Assembly (NCBI RefSeq): GCF_013137895.1
Contig: NZ_CP053538.1
Location: 3,255,001 to 3,319,000 of the forward strand
From: Hymenobacter taeanensis
GTDB taxonomy: Bacteria; Bacteroidota; Bacteroidia; Cytophagales; Hymenobacteraceae
Direction: 5' to 3'
Length of the DNA stretch: 64,000 bases
Below, piece after piece: positions 45,656 through 55,232 of the stretch (the stretch's first letter is position 1; the number at the start of each line of letters is the position of its first letter). Below the pieces are notes generated by a model that saw nothing but the letters and a program-made list of their open reading frames with translations, was not told the origin of the DNA and searched no databases. The position numbers and the translations under genes are program-made.

Positions 45656-48622
45656 ATGAGAAAAGGTTTACTACTAAGTGCTCTAGCGCTTAGCACAGCC
45701 GTGTCGGCAATGGCGCAGCAAACTCGCCAGGTACAGGGACGGGTGATTGATGGAACAACGGGCGAAGGCCTGCCAGGCGTAACCGTTATCGTCAAGAACT
45801 CTACGCTAGGTGCTACCACTGATGGGGAAGGCAACTTCACGCTGGGCGTGCCAGAAGGAGGCGATGTGGCCTTGACTTTCAGCTACATAGGCTACGTGCC
45901 GCAAACGGTGAGTGTTGGCTCACAGACCAAGCTCAAGATTGCGCTTAAGTCTGACCAAAAAGCCCTCGATGAAGTAGTAGTAATCGGCTACGGGCAGGTC
46001 AAGAAGAGTGATGTTACGGGTGCCATTGTATCGGTGAAGGAAGAGGACCTCAAGAAGGTGCCCTCGGCCAACGTGATGGAAACCCTGCAGGGCAGGCTGC
46101 CCGGCGTAGATATCACCCGCAGCAGTGGCTCGGCCGGCTCAGGAGTGAATATTGCCGTGCGGGGTAACCGCTCCATCACGGCGCAGAACGGTCCGCTGTT
46201 CATTGTGGATGGCGTGCAGTACAATTCCATTCAGGACATCAACCCCAATGACATTCAGAGCATGGAAGTGCTCAAGGATGCCGCCTCCACTGCCATTTAT
46301 GGCTCACGCGGCGCCAACGGGGTAATCATTGTAACCACCAAGAAGGGGGCTGCTGGTCAGCCCCGCGTAACTATAAACTCTTACTACGGCATTACCGATG
46401 CCGTGTACTACCCACGCGTAAACGACGCGGCGGCCTACGTAGCGCAGAAGCGCGAGGCTAACCGTACCACTGGCAACTGGGCCAGCCCCGCCGACGACTC
46501 AAAGATCTTTACGCCCCTGGAAATCCAGAACATTGCCAATGGCGTCAGCACCAACTGGATGGATAAGCTGCTGCGCCAGGGTGTGCAGCAGGAGCACCAG
46601 ATTGGCCTCTCCGGCGGTTCCGACAAAACCAAGATCTACACTTCCTTCGATTACTTCAACGAGCAAGGCTTGTTCCGGATGGATGATCTGAACCGGTACT
46701 CTATCCGCTTCAACCTCGATCAGGAAATTAACTCCAAGGTGCGCGTAGGCCTGCAGAGCCAGCTCACCTACTTCAACCAGAACCGCCGCCGCGACCCCAC
46801 CAACCAGGCCAACAAGATCAACCCGTTGTTGTCGCCGTATGATGAGAACGGCAACCTGGCTGTGTTCCCGAATGCGGGTAACTTCATCAACCCACTCATT
46901 GACGAGCAGCCGGGCAATTACCAGAACAATGTGCGCACTACCCGCACGTTCACCACGGCCTACGCCAGCTACCAGATTCTACCTAGCCTGAACCTGCGCT
47001 CCAACCTGGGCCTCACGCTATCTAATACCCGCACCGGTATCTACCAAGGGTCTAATACCCTGGACCGCAACGGCTCGGTGGCACAGTCGGCCTACGGCAC
47101 AGATTTCCTGACCAACTGGAGCTGGGAGAATATCCTGAACTACAACAAGACTTTCGGTGACCATACCATTAGCGCGACGGGGGTAACCTCGCTGCTTACG
47201 TTTAACACGGAAAGCTCTAACGCCCAGGGACGCAACCAGCTGCTTGATTATCAAGGCTATTACGCCCTGGCCAACGCCAACCAGCAGGTAGGTATCAACA
47301 GCGGCTATGTAGATAGCAAGCTGATTTCCTTCACGGGCCGCGTGCAGTACAACTTCAAGAGCCGTTACCTGCTCACGCTCACGGGCCGCTCCGATGGCTC
47401 CTCCGTGCTGGCGCCCGGCAACAAGTGGGCCTTTTTCCCCTCGGCGGCCGTGGCCTGGCGCATCATTGAGGAGGACTTCATGAAGAACGTAACGCCCATC
47501 ACCGACCTGAAAGTGCGGGCCAGCTACGGCCGCGCCGGCAACTATGATATTCCGGCATACTCCACGCAGTCGTTGCTGGTGCGCATTCCGTTTGCCTTCG
47601 GCGAAACATCGGCACCGGCTTACACCTTCGCTAACCGCATCGGCAACAAAGAGCTGGGCTGGGAGCTGTCGAATACTCTGAACTTCGGCCTTGACTTTGC
47701 GCTGCTGCAGAACCGCGTCTCCGGCTCGGTGGATGTGTATGATACCCGCACCAGCAACCTACTGCTGAACCGGGTGCTGCCTGCTACCTCCGGCTACTCA
47801 GTAGTGACGGAAAATGCGGGTAAGACCCGCAACCGTGGGGTAGAGGTAGGCTTAAATGCTCGAGTAGTAGAAACGGATAACTTCCGCTGGAACGTAGGGG
47901 CTACCTGGTTTAAGAACAAGGAGGAAATTACGGCCCTCACCATCTCTGGCAACGATGTAAGCAACCGCTGGTTTATCGGCTCACCGGTAAACGTGTTCTA
48001 CGACTACGAAAAGATTGGTATTTGGCAGACCAGTGAGGCTGATGAGGCGAAAGCCTTCGGCCAGAAGCCTGGCCAGATCAAGGTGCGCGACCTGAACGGC
48101 GACGGCCGCATCACGGCCACCGACGACCGTAAAGTACTGGGCTCAACGGTGCCAAAGTGGAGCGGTTCCCTGAACACTGATTTGAGCTACAAAGGCTTCG
48201 ATCTGTCGTTGCAGCTGTTTGCCCGCATTGGCCAGATGCTCAACTACGAGTACAACGGCTTCTTCGATCCGCAGGGCATTGAGAATAGCTCGCACCAAAA
48301 CTACTGGACGCCCGAAAACCCTTCCAACGCCTATCCTCGTCCCGACGCCAGCCTCTCGAAGAGTACGCTGCAGAACTCCCTCTACGGCACCTCTCTGCTC
48401 TACGAAAACGGCTCATACGCCAAATTGCGGGCGGCCACGCTGGGCTACACGTTCCCGGCAGGCCTGGCTTCGCGCCTGCATATGTCGGCGCTGCGGGTGT
48501 ACGTGCAGGGCAAAAACCTTTACACCTGGAGCCACATCGACAACTACGACCCCGAGCGGGGCGGCGCCATCACCACCCCCATCCCGCGGGTGCTGACTGC
48601 TGGTATCAACCTGGGTTTTTAA
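45656..48622 (+). CDS. SusC/RagA TonB-linked transporter (pectin locus)
   Basis: 988 aa. Signal peptide ending AMAQ, carboxypeptidase-like N-terminal domain (VQGRVIDGTTGEGLPGVTVI), LDEVVVIGYGQVKKSDVTG, plug with VAVRGNRSITAQNGPLFIVDG and AASTAIYGSRGANGVIIVTT, then a barrel ending TAGINLGF. Imports oligosaccharides with the SusD encoded 33 bases downstream. A LacI-type operator precedes it, which ties its control to the LacI gene at 55233. Confidence 0.95.
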   Translation: MRKGLLLSALALSTAVSAMAQQTRQVQGRVIDGTTGEGLPGVTVIVKNSTLGATTDGEGNFTLGVPEGGDVALTFSYIGYVPQTVSVGSQTKLKIALKSDQKALDEVVVIGYGQVKKSDVTGAIVSVKEEDLKKVPSANVMETLQGRLPGVDITRSSGSAGSGVNIAVRGNRSITAQNGPLFIVDGVQYNSIQDINPNDIQSMEVLKDAASTAIYGSRGANGVIIVTTKKGAAGQPRVTINSYYGITDAVYYPRVNDAAAYVAQKREANRTTGNWASPADDSKIFTPLEIQNIANGVSTNWMDKLLRQGVQQEHQIGLSGGSDKTKIYTSFDYFNEQGLFRMDDLNRYSIRFNLDQEINSKVRVGLQSQLTYFNQNRRRDPTNQANKINPLLSPYDENGNLAVFPNAGNFINPLIDEQPGNYQNNVRTTRTFTTAYASYQILPSLNLRSNLGLTLSNTRTGIYQGSNTLDRNGSVAQSAYGTDFLTNWSWENILNYNKTFGDHTISATGVTSLLTFNTESSNAQGRNQLLDYQGYYALANANQQVGINSGYVDSKLISFTGRVQYNFKSRYLLTLTGRSDGSSVLAPGNKWAFFPSAAVAWRIIEEDFMKNVTPITDLKVRASYGRAGNYDIPAYSTQSLLVRIPFAFGETSAPAYTFANRIGNKELGWELSNTLNFGLDFALLQNRVSGSVDVYDTRTSNLLLNRVLPATSGYSVVTENAGKTRNRGVEVGLNARVVETDNFRWNVGATWFKNKEEITALTISGNDVSNRWFIGSPVNVFYDYEKIGIWQTSEADEAKAFGQKPGQIKVRDLNGDGRITATDDRKVLGSTVPKWSGSLNTDLSYKGFDLSLQLFARIGQMLNYEYNGFFDPQGIENSSHQNYWTPENPSNAYPRPDASLSKSTLQNSLYGTSLLYENGSYAKLRAATLGYTFPAGLASRLHMSALRVYVQGKNLYTWSHIDNYDPERGGAITTPIPRVLTAGINLGF

Positions 48623-48655
48623 GAGGATAGGGCTCGTTTAACGCTGCATAGAAAG

Positions 48656-50311
48656 ATGAAAATCTCCACTCAACATACGCTTAAACTGCTGCTGACCGCC
48701 GGGGTGCTTTCGCTCACCCTACCGGCCTGCGACAAGCAGCTGGAAGAATATAACCCCTCGGGCCTCACGGCCGAAGCCGTGTACAGCACCCCTGCTGGCT
48801 TTGAGACGCTGGTAAACGCCGCCTACTCGTATAACCGTTGGTGGTACGGCAAGGAAAACGGCTACAGCATCTCAGAGATGGGCACCGACCTCTGGCAGCG
48901 CGGTGCCGGCGACGTGAATCCTGACCTAACGGAATATACTACGCTGCAGGGCAGCTCCGCCGCCCTCACCGATCTTTGGAACCGTTTGTACGCCGGTGTA
49001 AACGTCTGCAACGCTGGTATTGGCCGCGTAGGCCAGTCGGGCATGACGGATGCGCTGAAGAAGACCCGCGAAGGGGAGCTGCGCTTCCTGCGGGCCTTTT
49101 ATTACTGGGAGATTGTAGAAACCTGGGGAGGCGTACACTTCACCACCGAGGAGGCCACCGCCGTGCAGAATACGGCCAACAAAACCCCGGTAGAAACCTT
49201 CTACAAGCAAATTTTTGAGGACCTGACCGTGGCAGTGGCCAACCTGCCCACCACTACCACCGACTACGGCCGCGTAACCAAGCCCGCTGCCGAAGCGTTT
49301 CTGGCGAAGATGTACCTGACCCGCGGCCAAAACCGCGAAGCCGCGGATCTGGCCCAAAAGGTAATTAGCAGCTACGGGTACGCGCTGCAGCCCAAGTTTG
49401 CCGACCTATGGTCAATGAGCAACCTGGAGAACAAGGAGATTCTGTGGGCGGTGAACTACTCCAAGGACCTCAGCCTGAACGACCGGGTAGATGCCACGCT
49501 GTATCCCGATGGCCACCCCCGCGGCGGCAATAATGGGCACTTACTCTTCCTGATGAAGTACGACGACCAGCCCGGCGTAATCCGCGACATTCCGTACGGC
49601 CGGCCGTTCAACCGCTTCATGCCTTCGCTCTTCTACCTGAACCTGTTCAATGAGAAGATAGACTCGCGTTACGCCGCCACCTTCCAGACGGTGTGGCTGG
49701 CCAACCGGGCCGTAACGGGCATTGCCGTGGGTGATACCGCCATTATAGCCAGCAAGTACATTATTCCGGCCTCGGTAAAGGCCCAGAAGAAGTATCGCAT
49801 CTGGGACCAGAGTGCCGTGTACCGACCTAATGGCACCATCAGCGGCGACCGTATTCACTACGTGACCATGAAGAAGTTCATGGACCCTACCCGGCCCACC
49901 ATTGCCGAGGAGCAGAGCGCCCGCGACGCCTACGTGATTCGCTTGGCTGATGTGTACTTGACGGCCGCCGAAGCCGAGTTTAAGGCTGGCAACTCCACCA
50001 AAGCCGCCGACCTAATTAACGTGGTGCGGCGCCGCGCGGCCCTGCCAGGTAAAGAGGCCGACATGCTCATAAAGCCCGCCGACGTTACCCTGGACTTTAT
50101 TCTGGATGAACGCGGCCGGGAGCTAGGCGGTGAGCAACTCCGGTGGTTTGACCTGAAGCGCACCGGCAAGCTGGTAGAGCGAGTAAAGAAGTACAACCCC
50201 GATGCTGGGGCCAGCATTCAGGACTACCACCTGGTGCGGCCCATTCCGCAGCGCCAGCTTGACGCCGTGAGCAACAAGAATGAGTTCACGCAAAATCCTG
50301 GTTACAGATAG
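48656..50311 (+). CDS. SusD/RagB outer-membrane lipoprotein (pectin locus)
   Basis: 551 aa. Lipobox LPAC at C25, then KQLEEYNPSGLTAEAVY, the SusD opening. Helical repeats with RFLRAFYYWEIVETWGG, a family landmark, and the end KNEFTQNPGYR. Surface glycan-binding partner of the SusC encoded just upstream, probably for rhamnogalacturonan or homogalacturonan oligomers given the neighbours. Confidence 0.94.
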   Translation: MKISTQHTLKLLLTAGVLSLTLPACDKQLEEYNPSGLTAEAVYSTPAGFETLVNAAYSYNRWWYGKENGYSISEMGTDLWQRGAGDVNPDLTEYTTLQGSSAALTDLWNRLYAGVNVCNAGIGRVGQSGMTDALKKTREGELRFLRAFYYWEIVETWGGVHFTTEEATAVQNTANKTPVETFYKQIFEDLTVAVANLPTTTTDYGRVTKPAAEAFLAKMYLTRGQNREAADLAQKVISSYGYALQPKFADLWSMSNLENKEILWAVNYSKDLSLNDRVDATLYPDGHPRGGNNGHLLFLMKYDDQPGVIRDIPYGRPFNRFMPSLFYLNLFNEKIDSRYAATFQTVWLANRAVTGIAVGDTAIIASKYIIPASVKAQKKYRIWDQSAVYRPNGTISGDRIHYVTMKKFMDPTRPTIAEEQSARDAYVIRLADVYLTAAEAEFKAGNSTKAADLINVVRRRAALPGKEADMLIKPADVTLDFILDERGRELGGEQLRWFDLKRTGKLVERVKKYNPDAGASIQDYHLVRPIPQRQLDAVSNKNEFTQNPGYR

Positions 50312-50322
50312 CCTTCTCTCTC

Positions 50323-50362
50323 CCTTCCTAGGCCACTCAGGTAGTGGCCCAGGAAGGCTTTT
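50323..50362 (+). terminator. Terminator-like hairpin after the pectin SusD gene
   Basis: Stem CCTTCCTAGGCCACT/AGTGGCCCAGGAAGG with one mismatch and a 5-base loop, followed by CTTTTTCC. It sits 12 bases after SusD and just before the next gene, so it may lower expression of the enzymes relative to SusCD. Confidence 0.8.
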
Positions 50363-50371
50363 TCCTTTCGT

Positions 50372-52708
50372 ATGAAACAATTTGCATTCCTGTTTTTTGC
50401 TTTGCTTCTGTGGGCTTTCCGGCCCGCGGAAGACAAGAAGGTTCAGATTTTCTTGGTCGGCGACTCCACCATGTCCGATAAACCCCTGGATAAGGCTGAG
50501 CGCGGCTGGGGCATGTATTTCCAGCAGTACTTCGATGCGAACGTGAAGGTGCATAACCACGCCGTGAACGGCCGCAGCACCCGCAACTTCCGCCATGAGG
50601 GCCGCTGGGCCAAAGTGCTGGAGCAGGTGAAGCCCGGTGACTGGGTATTCATCCAGTTCGGCCACAACGACTCAAAGCAGGAAGACACCGCCCGCTACGC
50701 CGCGCCGCAAATCGCCTACCGCCAAAACCTGACGCGTTACGTGCAGGAAGCCCGCGCTAAAGGCGCAAACCCCGTGCTCATTACACCCGTAGGCCGCCGT
50801 TACTTCGACGACCAGGGCAAGCGCAAGGACGACCACGGCGAATACCCCGGCGTGGTAAAAGAAGTGGCCAAAGCCCAAAAAGTGCCCCTGATTGACCTGC
50901 ACGAAACCAGCTGGGCCATGTACAGCCAGCTCGGCGACGCGGGCACCAAGCCCCTGTTCTGGAGCTACCAAAACGGCGCCAACAACACCAAGCTCGATAA
51001 CACGCACTTTTCAGCGTACGGCGCTGAGCGCGTAGCCCAGCTGGTGGCCCAGGATGTAAAGAAGCTTAACCTGGGCATTGCCTCGCATCTGCAGCCGCTG
51101 GCCTTCAACGGCAAATACACCTACGACCTGCCAGTGGTGCTGCAACCCTACTTCCGGAAGGACACCTTTAACATCACGAAGTACGGCGCCGTGGCCGATG
51201 GACAGACGCTTAATACAGAGGCTTTCCGCAAAGCCATTGAGGCCTGCAGCCAGCAGGGCGGCGTGGTGCTGGTACCGCGCGGCTTGTGGCTCACGGGCCC
51301 CATTCAGCTGAAAAGCAACGTAAACCTGCACGTAGCCAAAGGAGCGCTGGTGCAGTTCAGCAACAAGCTCTCGGATTACCAGCTGATCAAAACCAACTGG
51401 GAAGGGGAGGATGCCATCCGCAACCAGTCGCCCATTTACGGCTACGACCTCGAAAACATTGCCATTACCGGCGAAGGCACCTTCGATGGCGCCGGCGACG
51501 CGTGGCGCATGGTGAAAAAGGAAAAGCTGAACGCCGGCCAGTGGCAGCGCCTGGTAAAATCGGGCGGCGTAGTAGACGAAAAAGGCACCACCTGGTATCC
51601 GTCGGCGGGCTCCCTGAAAGGCTCCACGCTCAACAAGCCCTGGACCATTCCGGCCGGTCAGCAGCCCGACTACAGCAAGTACGCCGAGTTCAAGGATTTC
51701 CTGCGCCCCAACATGCTCAGCCTGCAGCGCTGCAAGCAAATCCTGCTCGAAGGCTTCACCATTCAGAACTCCCCGGCCTGGACGATTCACCCACTACTCT
51801 GCGACAACATCACGCTGCGCAACGTAACGGCCCGCAACCCCTGGTATGGCCAGAACACCGATGCCCTGGACCTGGAGTCGTGCCGCAATGGCTTGGTAGA
51901 GGGCTGCACGTTTGACGTGGGCGATGATGGTATCTGCATCAAGTCGGGCCGCGATGAGGAAGGCCGCAAGCGGGGCGTGCCCACTGAGAACTTCATCATC
52001 CGCGACACGAAAGTGTACCACGCCCACGGCGGCTTCGTGATTGGCTCAGAGATGTCGGGCGGGGCACGCAACCTCTATGTGAGCAACTGCACGTTTATGG
52101 GCACCGATGTAGGCCTGCGCTTCAAAACAGCCCGTGGCCGCGGTGGAGTAGTGGAAAACATCTTCGTGGACGGGGTTGACATGACCGATATTGCCGGCGA
52201 AGCCATCCTCTTCGATATGTACTACGCTGCTAAAGACCCCGTGCAGGTAAACGGAGAGGCCTACGGTATTCCCGAGATCAAGGCCGAGCCGCTGGGTGAG
52301 GGCACGCCCCAGTTCCAGGGGTTCCGCATCAAAAACGTAACCTGCAAAGGTGCCAACACCGGCATTTTGGTACGTGGCTTGCCCGAGATGAGCATCAAGG
52401 ATGTAGATATCGAGAACACGGTACTGGAGTGCAACAAAGGAATGGTGTGCCAGGAGGCCGACGGTATTCGCCTCAAAAACGTAACGTTGCTCTCCAAAGA
52501 CACCAAGCCCGTGCTTGAGGTGCAGAACAGCCGTAACATCAGCTTCGATAACCTACGCTACGCCTCCGGGGCAGAGCTGCTCCTGCGCGTAACCGGCGAC
52601 CGGAGCAAGGCCGTAACGCTGCGCAACACCGACACCAAAGCCGCGAAGAAAGACGTGGAAATTGGTCAGAAGGTGTCGAAGAAGGTAGTAACGGTTTCTA
52701 AGCGGTAA
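50372..52708 (+). CDS. Acetylesterase (CE12) fused to GH28 polygalacturonase
   Basis: 778 aa. A signal peptide and residues to about 245 form an SGNH esterase: FLVGDSTMSDK (catalytic Ser), NGRSTRNF, QFGHNDSK and DNTHFSAYGAE (catalytic Asp-His). Residues about 260-760 form a right-handed beta-helix GH28: FNITKYGAVADGQ, then NTDALDLESC, VGDDGICIKSG (paired Asp) and AHGGFVIGSEMSGG. One protein would remove acetyl groups and cut the galacturonan chain, probably in the periplasm. Both parts also occur as separate genes in pectin loci; here they are one frame with no stop. Confidence 0.9.
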   Translation: MKQFAFLFFALLLWAFRPAEDKKVQIFLVGDSTMSDKPLDKAERGWGMYFQQYFDANVKVHNHAVNGRSTRNFRHEGRWAKVLEQVKPGDWVFIQFGHNDSKQEDTARYAAPQIAYRQNLTRYVQEARAKGANPVLITPVGRRYFDDQGKRKDDHGEYPGVVKEVAKAQKVPLIDLHETSWAMYSQLGDAGTKPLFWSYQNGANNTKLDNTHFSAYGAERVAQLVAQDVKKLNLGIASHLQPLAFNGKYTYDLPVVLQPYFRKDTFNITKYGAVADGQTLNTEAFRKAIEACSQQGGVVLVPRGLWLTGPIQLKSNVNLHVAKGALVQFSNKLSDYQLIKTNWEGEDAIRNQSPIYGYDLENIAITGEGTFDGAGDAWRMVKKEKLNAGQWQRLVKSGGVVDEKGTTWYPSAGSLKGSTLNKPWTIPAGQQPDYSKYAEFKDFLRPNMLSLQRCKQILLEGFTIQNSPAWTIHPLLCDNITLRNVTARNPWYGQNTDALDLESCRNGLVEGCTFDVGDDGICIKSGRDEEGRKRGVPTENFIIRDTKVYHAHGGFVIGSEMSGGARNLYVSNCTFMGTDVGLRFKTARGRGGVVENIFVDGVDMTDIAGEAILFDMYYAAKDPVQVNGEAYGIPEIKAEPLGEGTPQFQGFRIKNVTCKGANTGILVRGLPEMSIKDVDIENTVLECNKGMVCQEADGIRLKNVTLLSKDTKPVLEVQNSRNISFDNLRYASGAELLLRVTGDRSKAVTLRNTDTKAAKKDVEIGQKVSKKVVTVSKR

Positions 52709-52734
52709 GCTGCTTTGCTGCTCGTAGCCTGTTT

Positions 52735-52941
52735 ATGAAGCCACTGCCTTCCAGCCTTACGGCAAAAGATTTTCCTGATATCTCTTTAGGCTCGGCTCTC
52801 TCTTATGATGAGCTGTCTAATGGCATCTACCACGTACGTCTTACCTCTCAGTATGGGCTAGTAGTAGAAGCTACGGGCGGCACTGAATTACTGGAACTGG
52901 TTTCACGCTGTATTGAGGATGCTTTGCACATCGATAAATAG
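52735..52941 (+). CDS. Small hypothetical protein inside the pectin locus
   Basis: 68 aa, no signal peptide, no membrane helix. It starts 27 bases after the GH28 stop. Composition is acidic with a C-terminal LLELVSRCIEDALHIDK. I do not recognise it. It is kept because of its tight position and good codon pattern, though a regulatory leader is also possible. The gap to the next gene (52942-53145) carries a repeat at 53092-53131. Confidence 0.5.
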   Translation: MKPLPSSLTAKDFPDISLGSALSYDELSNGIYHVRLTSQYGLVVEATGGTELLELVSRCIEDALHIDK

Positions 52942-53091
52942 TTACACGAAAGGCGCAATGTGTGACGGTTCGTGAACTAGCTGCCCTATACTTGCTTTCC
53001 TGATGCTACTCCATACCCACAAGTAGTCTCATTGGGTTGGGGAAGATCACCCGCCAAACTGCATCGTTCTAGGCCAGTCAACCACCCCTAA

Positions 53092-53131
53092 CCCCTCCTC
53101 ATCTGAGGAGGGGAACTAGCTCTCTAGCTTT
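53092..53131. repeat. Hairpin with AACTAGC tail upstream of GH105
   Basis: CCCCTCCTCA (53092-53101) pairs with TGAGGAGGGG (53104-53113) around 2 bases, then AACTAGCTCTCTAGCTTT. The block resembles the right half of the ddl hairpin at 4743-4766 (GGAGGGGAACTAGCTTCTAG). Confidence 0.6.
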
Positions 53132-53145
53132 AGCTTAATTCTCCC

Positions 53146-55080
53146 ATGTCTCTCCGTCGTTTCTTCCTTTCCGGGCTGCTGATTTCGAGCTTGGCCGCGC
53201 AGGCGCAAACTGCGCCGGCTGCTAGACCCATGTCGCAGCGCATGACGGATGCCTTCATCAAGTGGCATCCTGATTCTATTGTCATTGGTAACCGCAAAAC
53301 TGCTCGCTGGGATTATGAGCAAGGTCTGATGCTGAAGGCGCTTCAGCGCGTGTGGGAACGCACCGGCGATGCCCGTTACTTCACCTATATCCAGAAGGAC
53401 CTCGACCAGTTTGTGCAGCCCGATGGCTCCATCCGGACCTACAAGCTGGAGGATTATAACCTCGATAACCTGACGACGGGCCACGCCTTGCTGCTGCTCA
53501 GTCAGATGTCGGTGCCTAATCAGGAGAAGTACCAGAAGGCCGCGCAACTGCTTCGCAAGCAACTGGAAGGGCAGCCCCGCACGAAAGCCGGAGGTTTCTG
53601 GCATAAGAAGGTGTACCCCAACCAAATGTGGCTAGATGGCCTCTACATGGCTGAGCCCTTCTACGCCGAGTACAGCAAGGTATTCCAGCAGCCTGCCGGC
53701 TTCGATGACGTGGCCAAGCAGTTTGCCCTCATTGAGAAGAACCTCGTGGACGCTAAGACTGGCCTACTGTACCACGGCTACGACGAAAGCAAGGAGCAGA
53801 AATGGGCCAACAAAACCACGGGCCAGTCGCCGAACTTCTGGGACCGGGGCATGGGCTGGTACGCTATGGCCCTGGTAGATGTGCTCGACTATTTCCCCCA
53901 GAATCATCCGCAGCGTGCCCAACTCATCAAGGATGTGCAGCGCCTGGCCCCGGTGCTCACGAAGTACCAGGATTCTAAGACCGGCACCTGGTCATTGGTA
54001 GTAGACCAAGCCTCGCGCAAGGGTAACTACGCCGAGGCTTCGGGTAGCAGCATGTTTGTGTATTTCCTGCAGAAGGGCGTGCGCATGGGCTACCTCGATC
54101 AGAAGTATGCGCAGGCCGCCAAGAAAGGCTATGATGGCTTACTGAAGCAATTTGTGGCAACGGAGCAAGGCGATGCGCTGGCGTTCAATGGCACGGTGAG
54201 CGTGGGTGGCCTGGGCGGTAACCCCTACCGCGATGGCAGCTTTGAGTATTACCTCTCGGAGCCATTGCGCAAGAACGATCTGAAAGGCGTAGGGCCATTT
54301 ATTCTGGCCAGCGTGGAGATGGAAATTGCTGCCGAGAGTGGCCTGGGGAAAGGCAAGACGGTGGGCGTAGACACCTACTTCAACCACGAGAGCCGCAAGA
54401 GCAGCATCACGGGCCAGCCTGAGCCCTTCCATTACACCTGGGAAGACCGCTCGCACGGCGGGTTCTACCTCTGGGGCAACCAGTTCCGGGAGCTAGGCGC
54501 CAACACAGTGTCAGTACCCACAGCGCCCACAGCAGCCTCTCTCAAGGGGGTAGACGTGTACATCATCGTTGACCCCGACACCAAGAAGGAAACGCCCAAC
54601 CCCAACTTTGTGGCGCCCGCCGATGTGCAGGCCCTCACGGCCTGGGTGAAAGCCGGCGGCACCCTAGTGCTCATGGCTAACGACACCAGTAACTGCGAGA
54701 TTCCGCGCTTCAATACGCTGGCCCAGGCCTTCGGGATGAAGTTCCGCGATGTGAACCTGAACATGGTAAAAGGTAGCCAGTTTGAGCAGGGCCAGGTAGC
54801 GCTGCCAGCCGGTGACGCTGTGTTCAAAAATGCGCACAAAGCCTACATCAAGGAGCTGGCTCCCATTGAAGTGAAGGCGCCCGCCACGCCGCTCATCAGC
54901 CAGGGCGGCAACGTGATTATGGCAACCGCCAAAGTGGGCAAAGGCACCGTCTTCGCGGTGGGTGACCCGTGGCTGTACAACGAGTACACCGATGGCCGGA
55001 AAATCCCGGCCGAGTACGAAAACTTCCTGGCAGGGAAAGATCTCGCTACCTGGCTGCTGCAACAGTCAGGCCGCAAGTAG
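53146..55080 (+). CDS. GH105 unsaturated rhamnogalacturonyl hydrolase with C-terminal domain
   Basis: 644 aa; usual GH105 (YteR/YesR) enzymes are 350-400 aa. Signal peptide ending AAQAQ. Residues about 30-400 form the alpha/alpha barrel: WDYEQGLMLKALQRV (catalytic Asp region), FWHKKVYPNQMWLDGLYM, NFWDRGMGWYAMALVDVL and YAEASGSSMFVY. It removes the unsaturated uronic acid left by a lyase. Residues about 440-644 (VDVYIIVDPDTKKETPNP, VLMANDTSN, AVGDPWLYNEYTDG) look like a glutamine-amidotransferase-like (DUF4350-type) domain of unknown role. It sits 36 bases before a strong hairpin. Confidence 0.9.
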   Translation: MSLRRFFLSGLLISSLAAQAQTAPAARPMSQRMTDAFIKWHPDSIVIGNRKTARWDYEQGLMLKALQRVWERTGDARYFTYIQKDLDQFVQPDGSIRTYKLEDYNLDNLTTGHALLLLSQMSVPNQEKYQKAAQLLRKQLEGQPRTKAGGFWHKKVYPNQMWLDGLYMAEPFYAEYSKVFQQPAGFDDVAKQFALIEKNLVDAKTGLLYHGYDESKEQKWANKTTGQSPNFWDRGMGWYAMALVDVLDYFPQNHPQRAQLIKDVQRLAPVLTKYQDSKTGTWSLVVDQASRKGNYAEASGSSMFVYFLQKGVRMGYLDQKYAQAAKKGYDGLLKQFVATEQGDALAFNGTVSVGGLGGNPYRDGSFEYYLSEPLRKNDLKGVGPFILASVEMEIAAESGLGKGKTVGVDTYFNHESRKSSITGQPEPFHYTWEDRSHGGFYLWGNQFRELGANTVSVPTAPTAASLKGVDVYIIVDPDTKKETPNPNFVAPADVQALTAWVKAGGTLVLMANDTSNCEIPRFNTLAQAFGMKFRDVNLNMVKGSQFEQGQVALPAGDAVFKNAHKAYIKELAPIEVKAPATPLISQGGNVIMATAKVGKGTVFAVGDPWLYNEYTDGRKIPAEYENFLAGKDLATWLLQQSGRK

Positions 55081-55113
55081 TTGTACAGCCGCGAGGGTAA
55101 CCTGCGTATAAAC

Positions 55114-55206
55114 AAAGGGCTGTCGTTCTGAGTGGAGCGAAGAATCTGAGTTAGCCTCTAGGCCACTCTCCAGATTCCTCGCTCCACTCGGAACGACAGC
55201 CCTTTT
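55114..55206. repeat. Palindromic element, family copy 1, convergent terminator
   Basis: Arms 55114-55149 and 55171-55206 pair almost completely; the core is TGTCGTTCTGAGTGGAGCGA. Between GH105 (plus) and LacI (minus), both ending here. The whole 78-base core aligns without gaps to 60349-60426, loop CTCTAGGCCA included. Confidence 0.85.
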
Positions 55207-55232
55207 GCGTTTATCGAACTAGTAAGTTGCCC

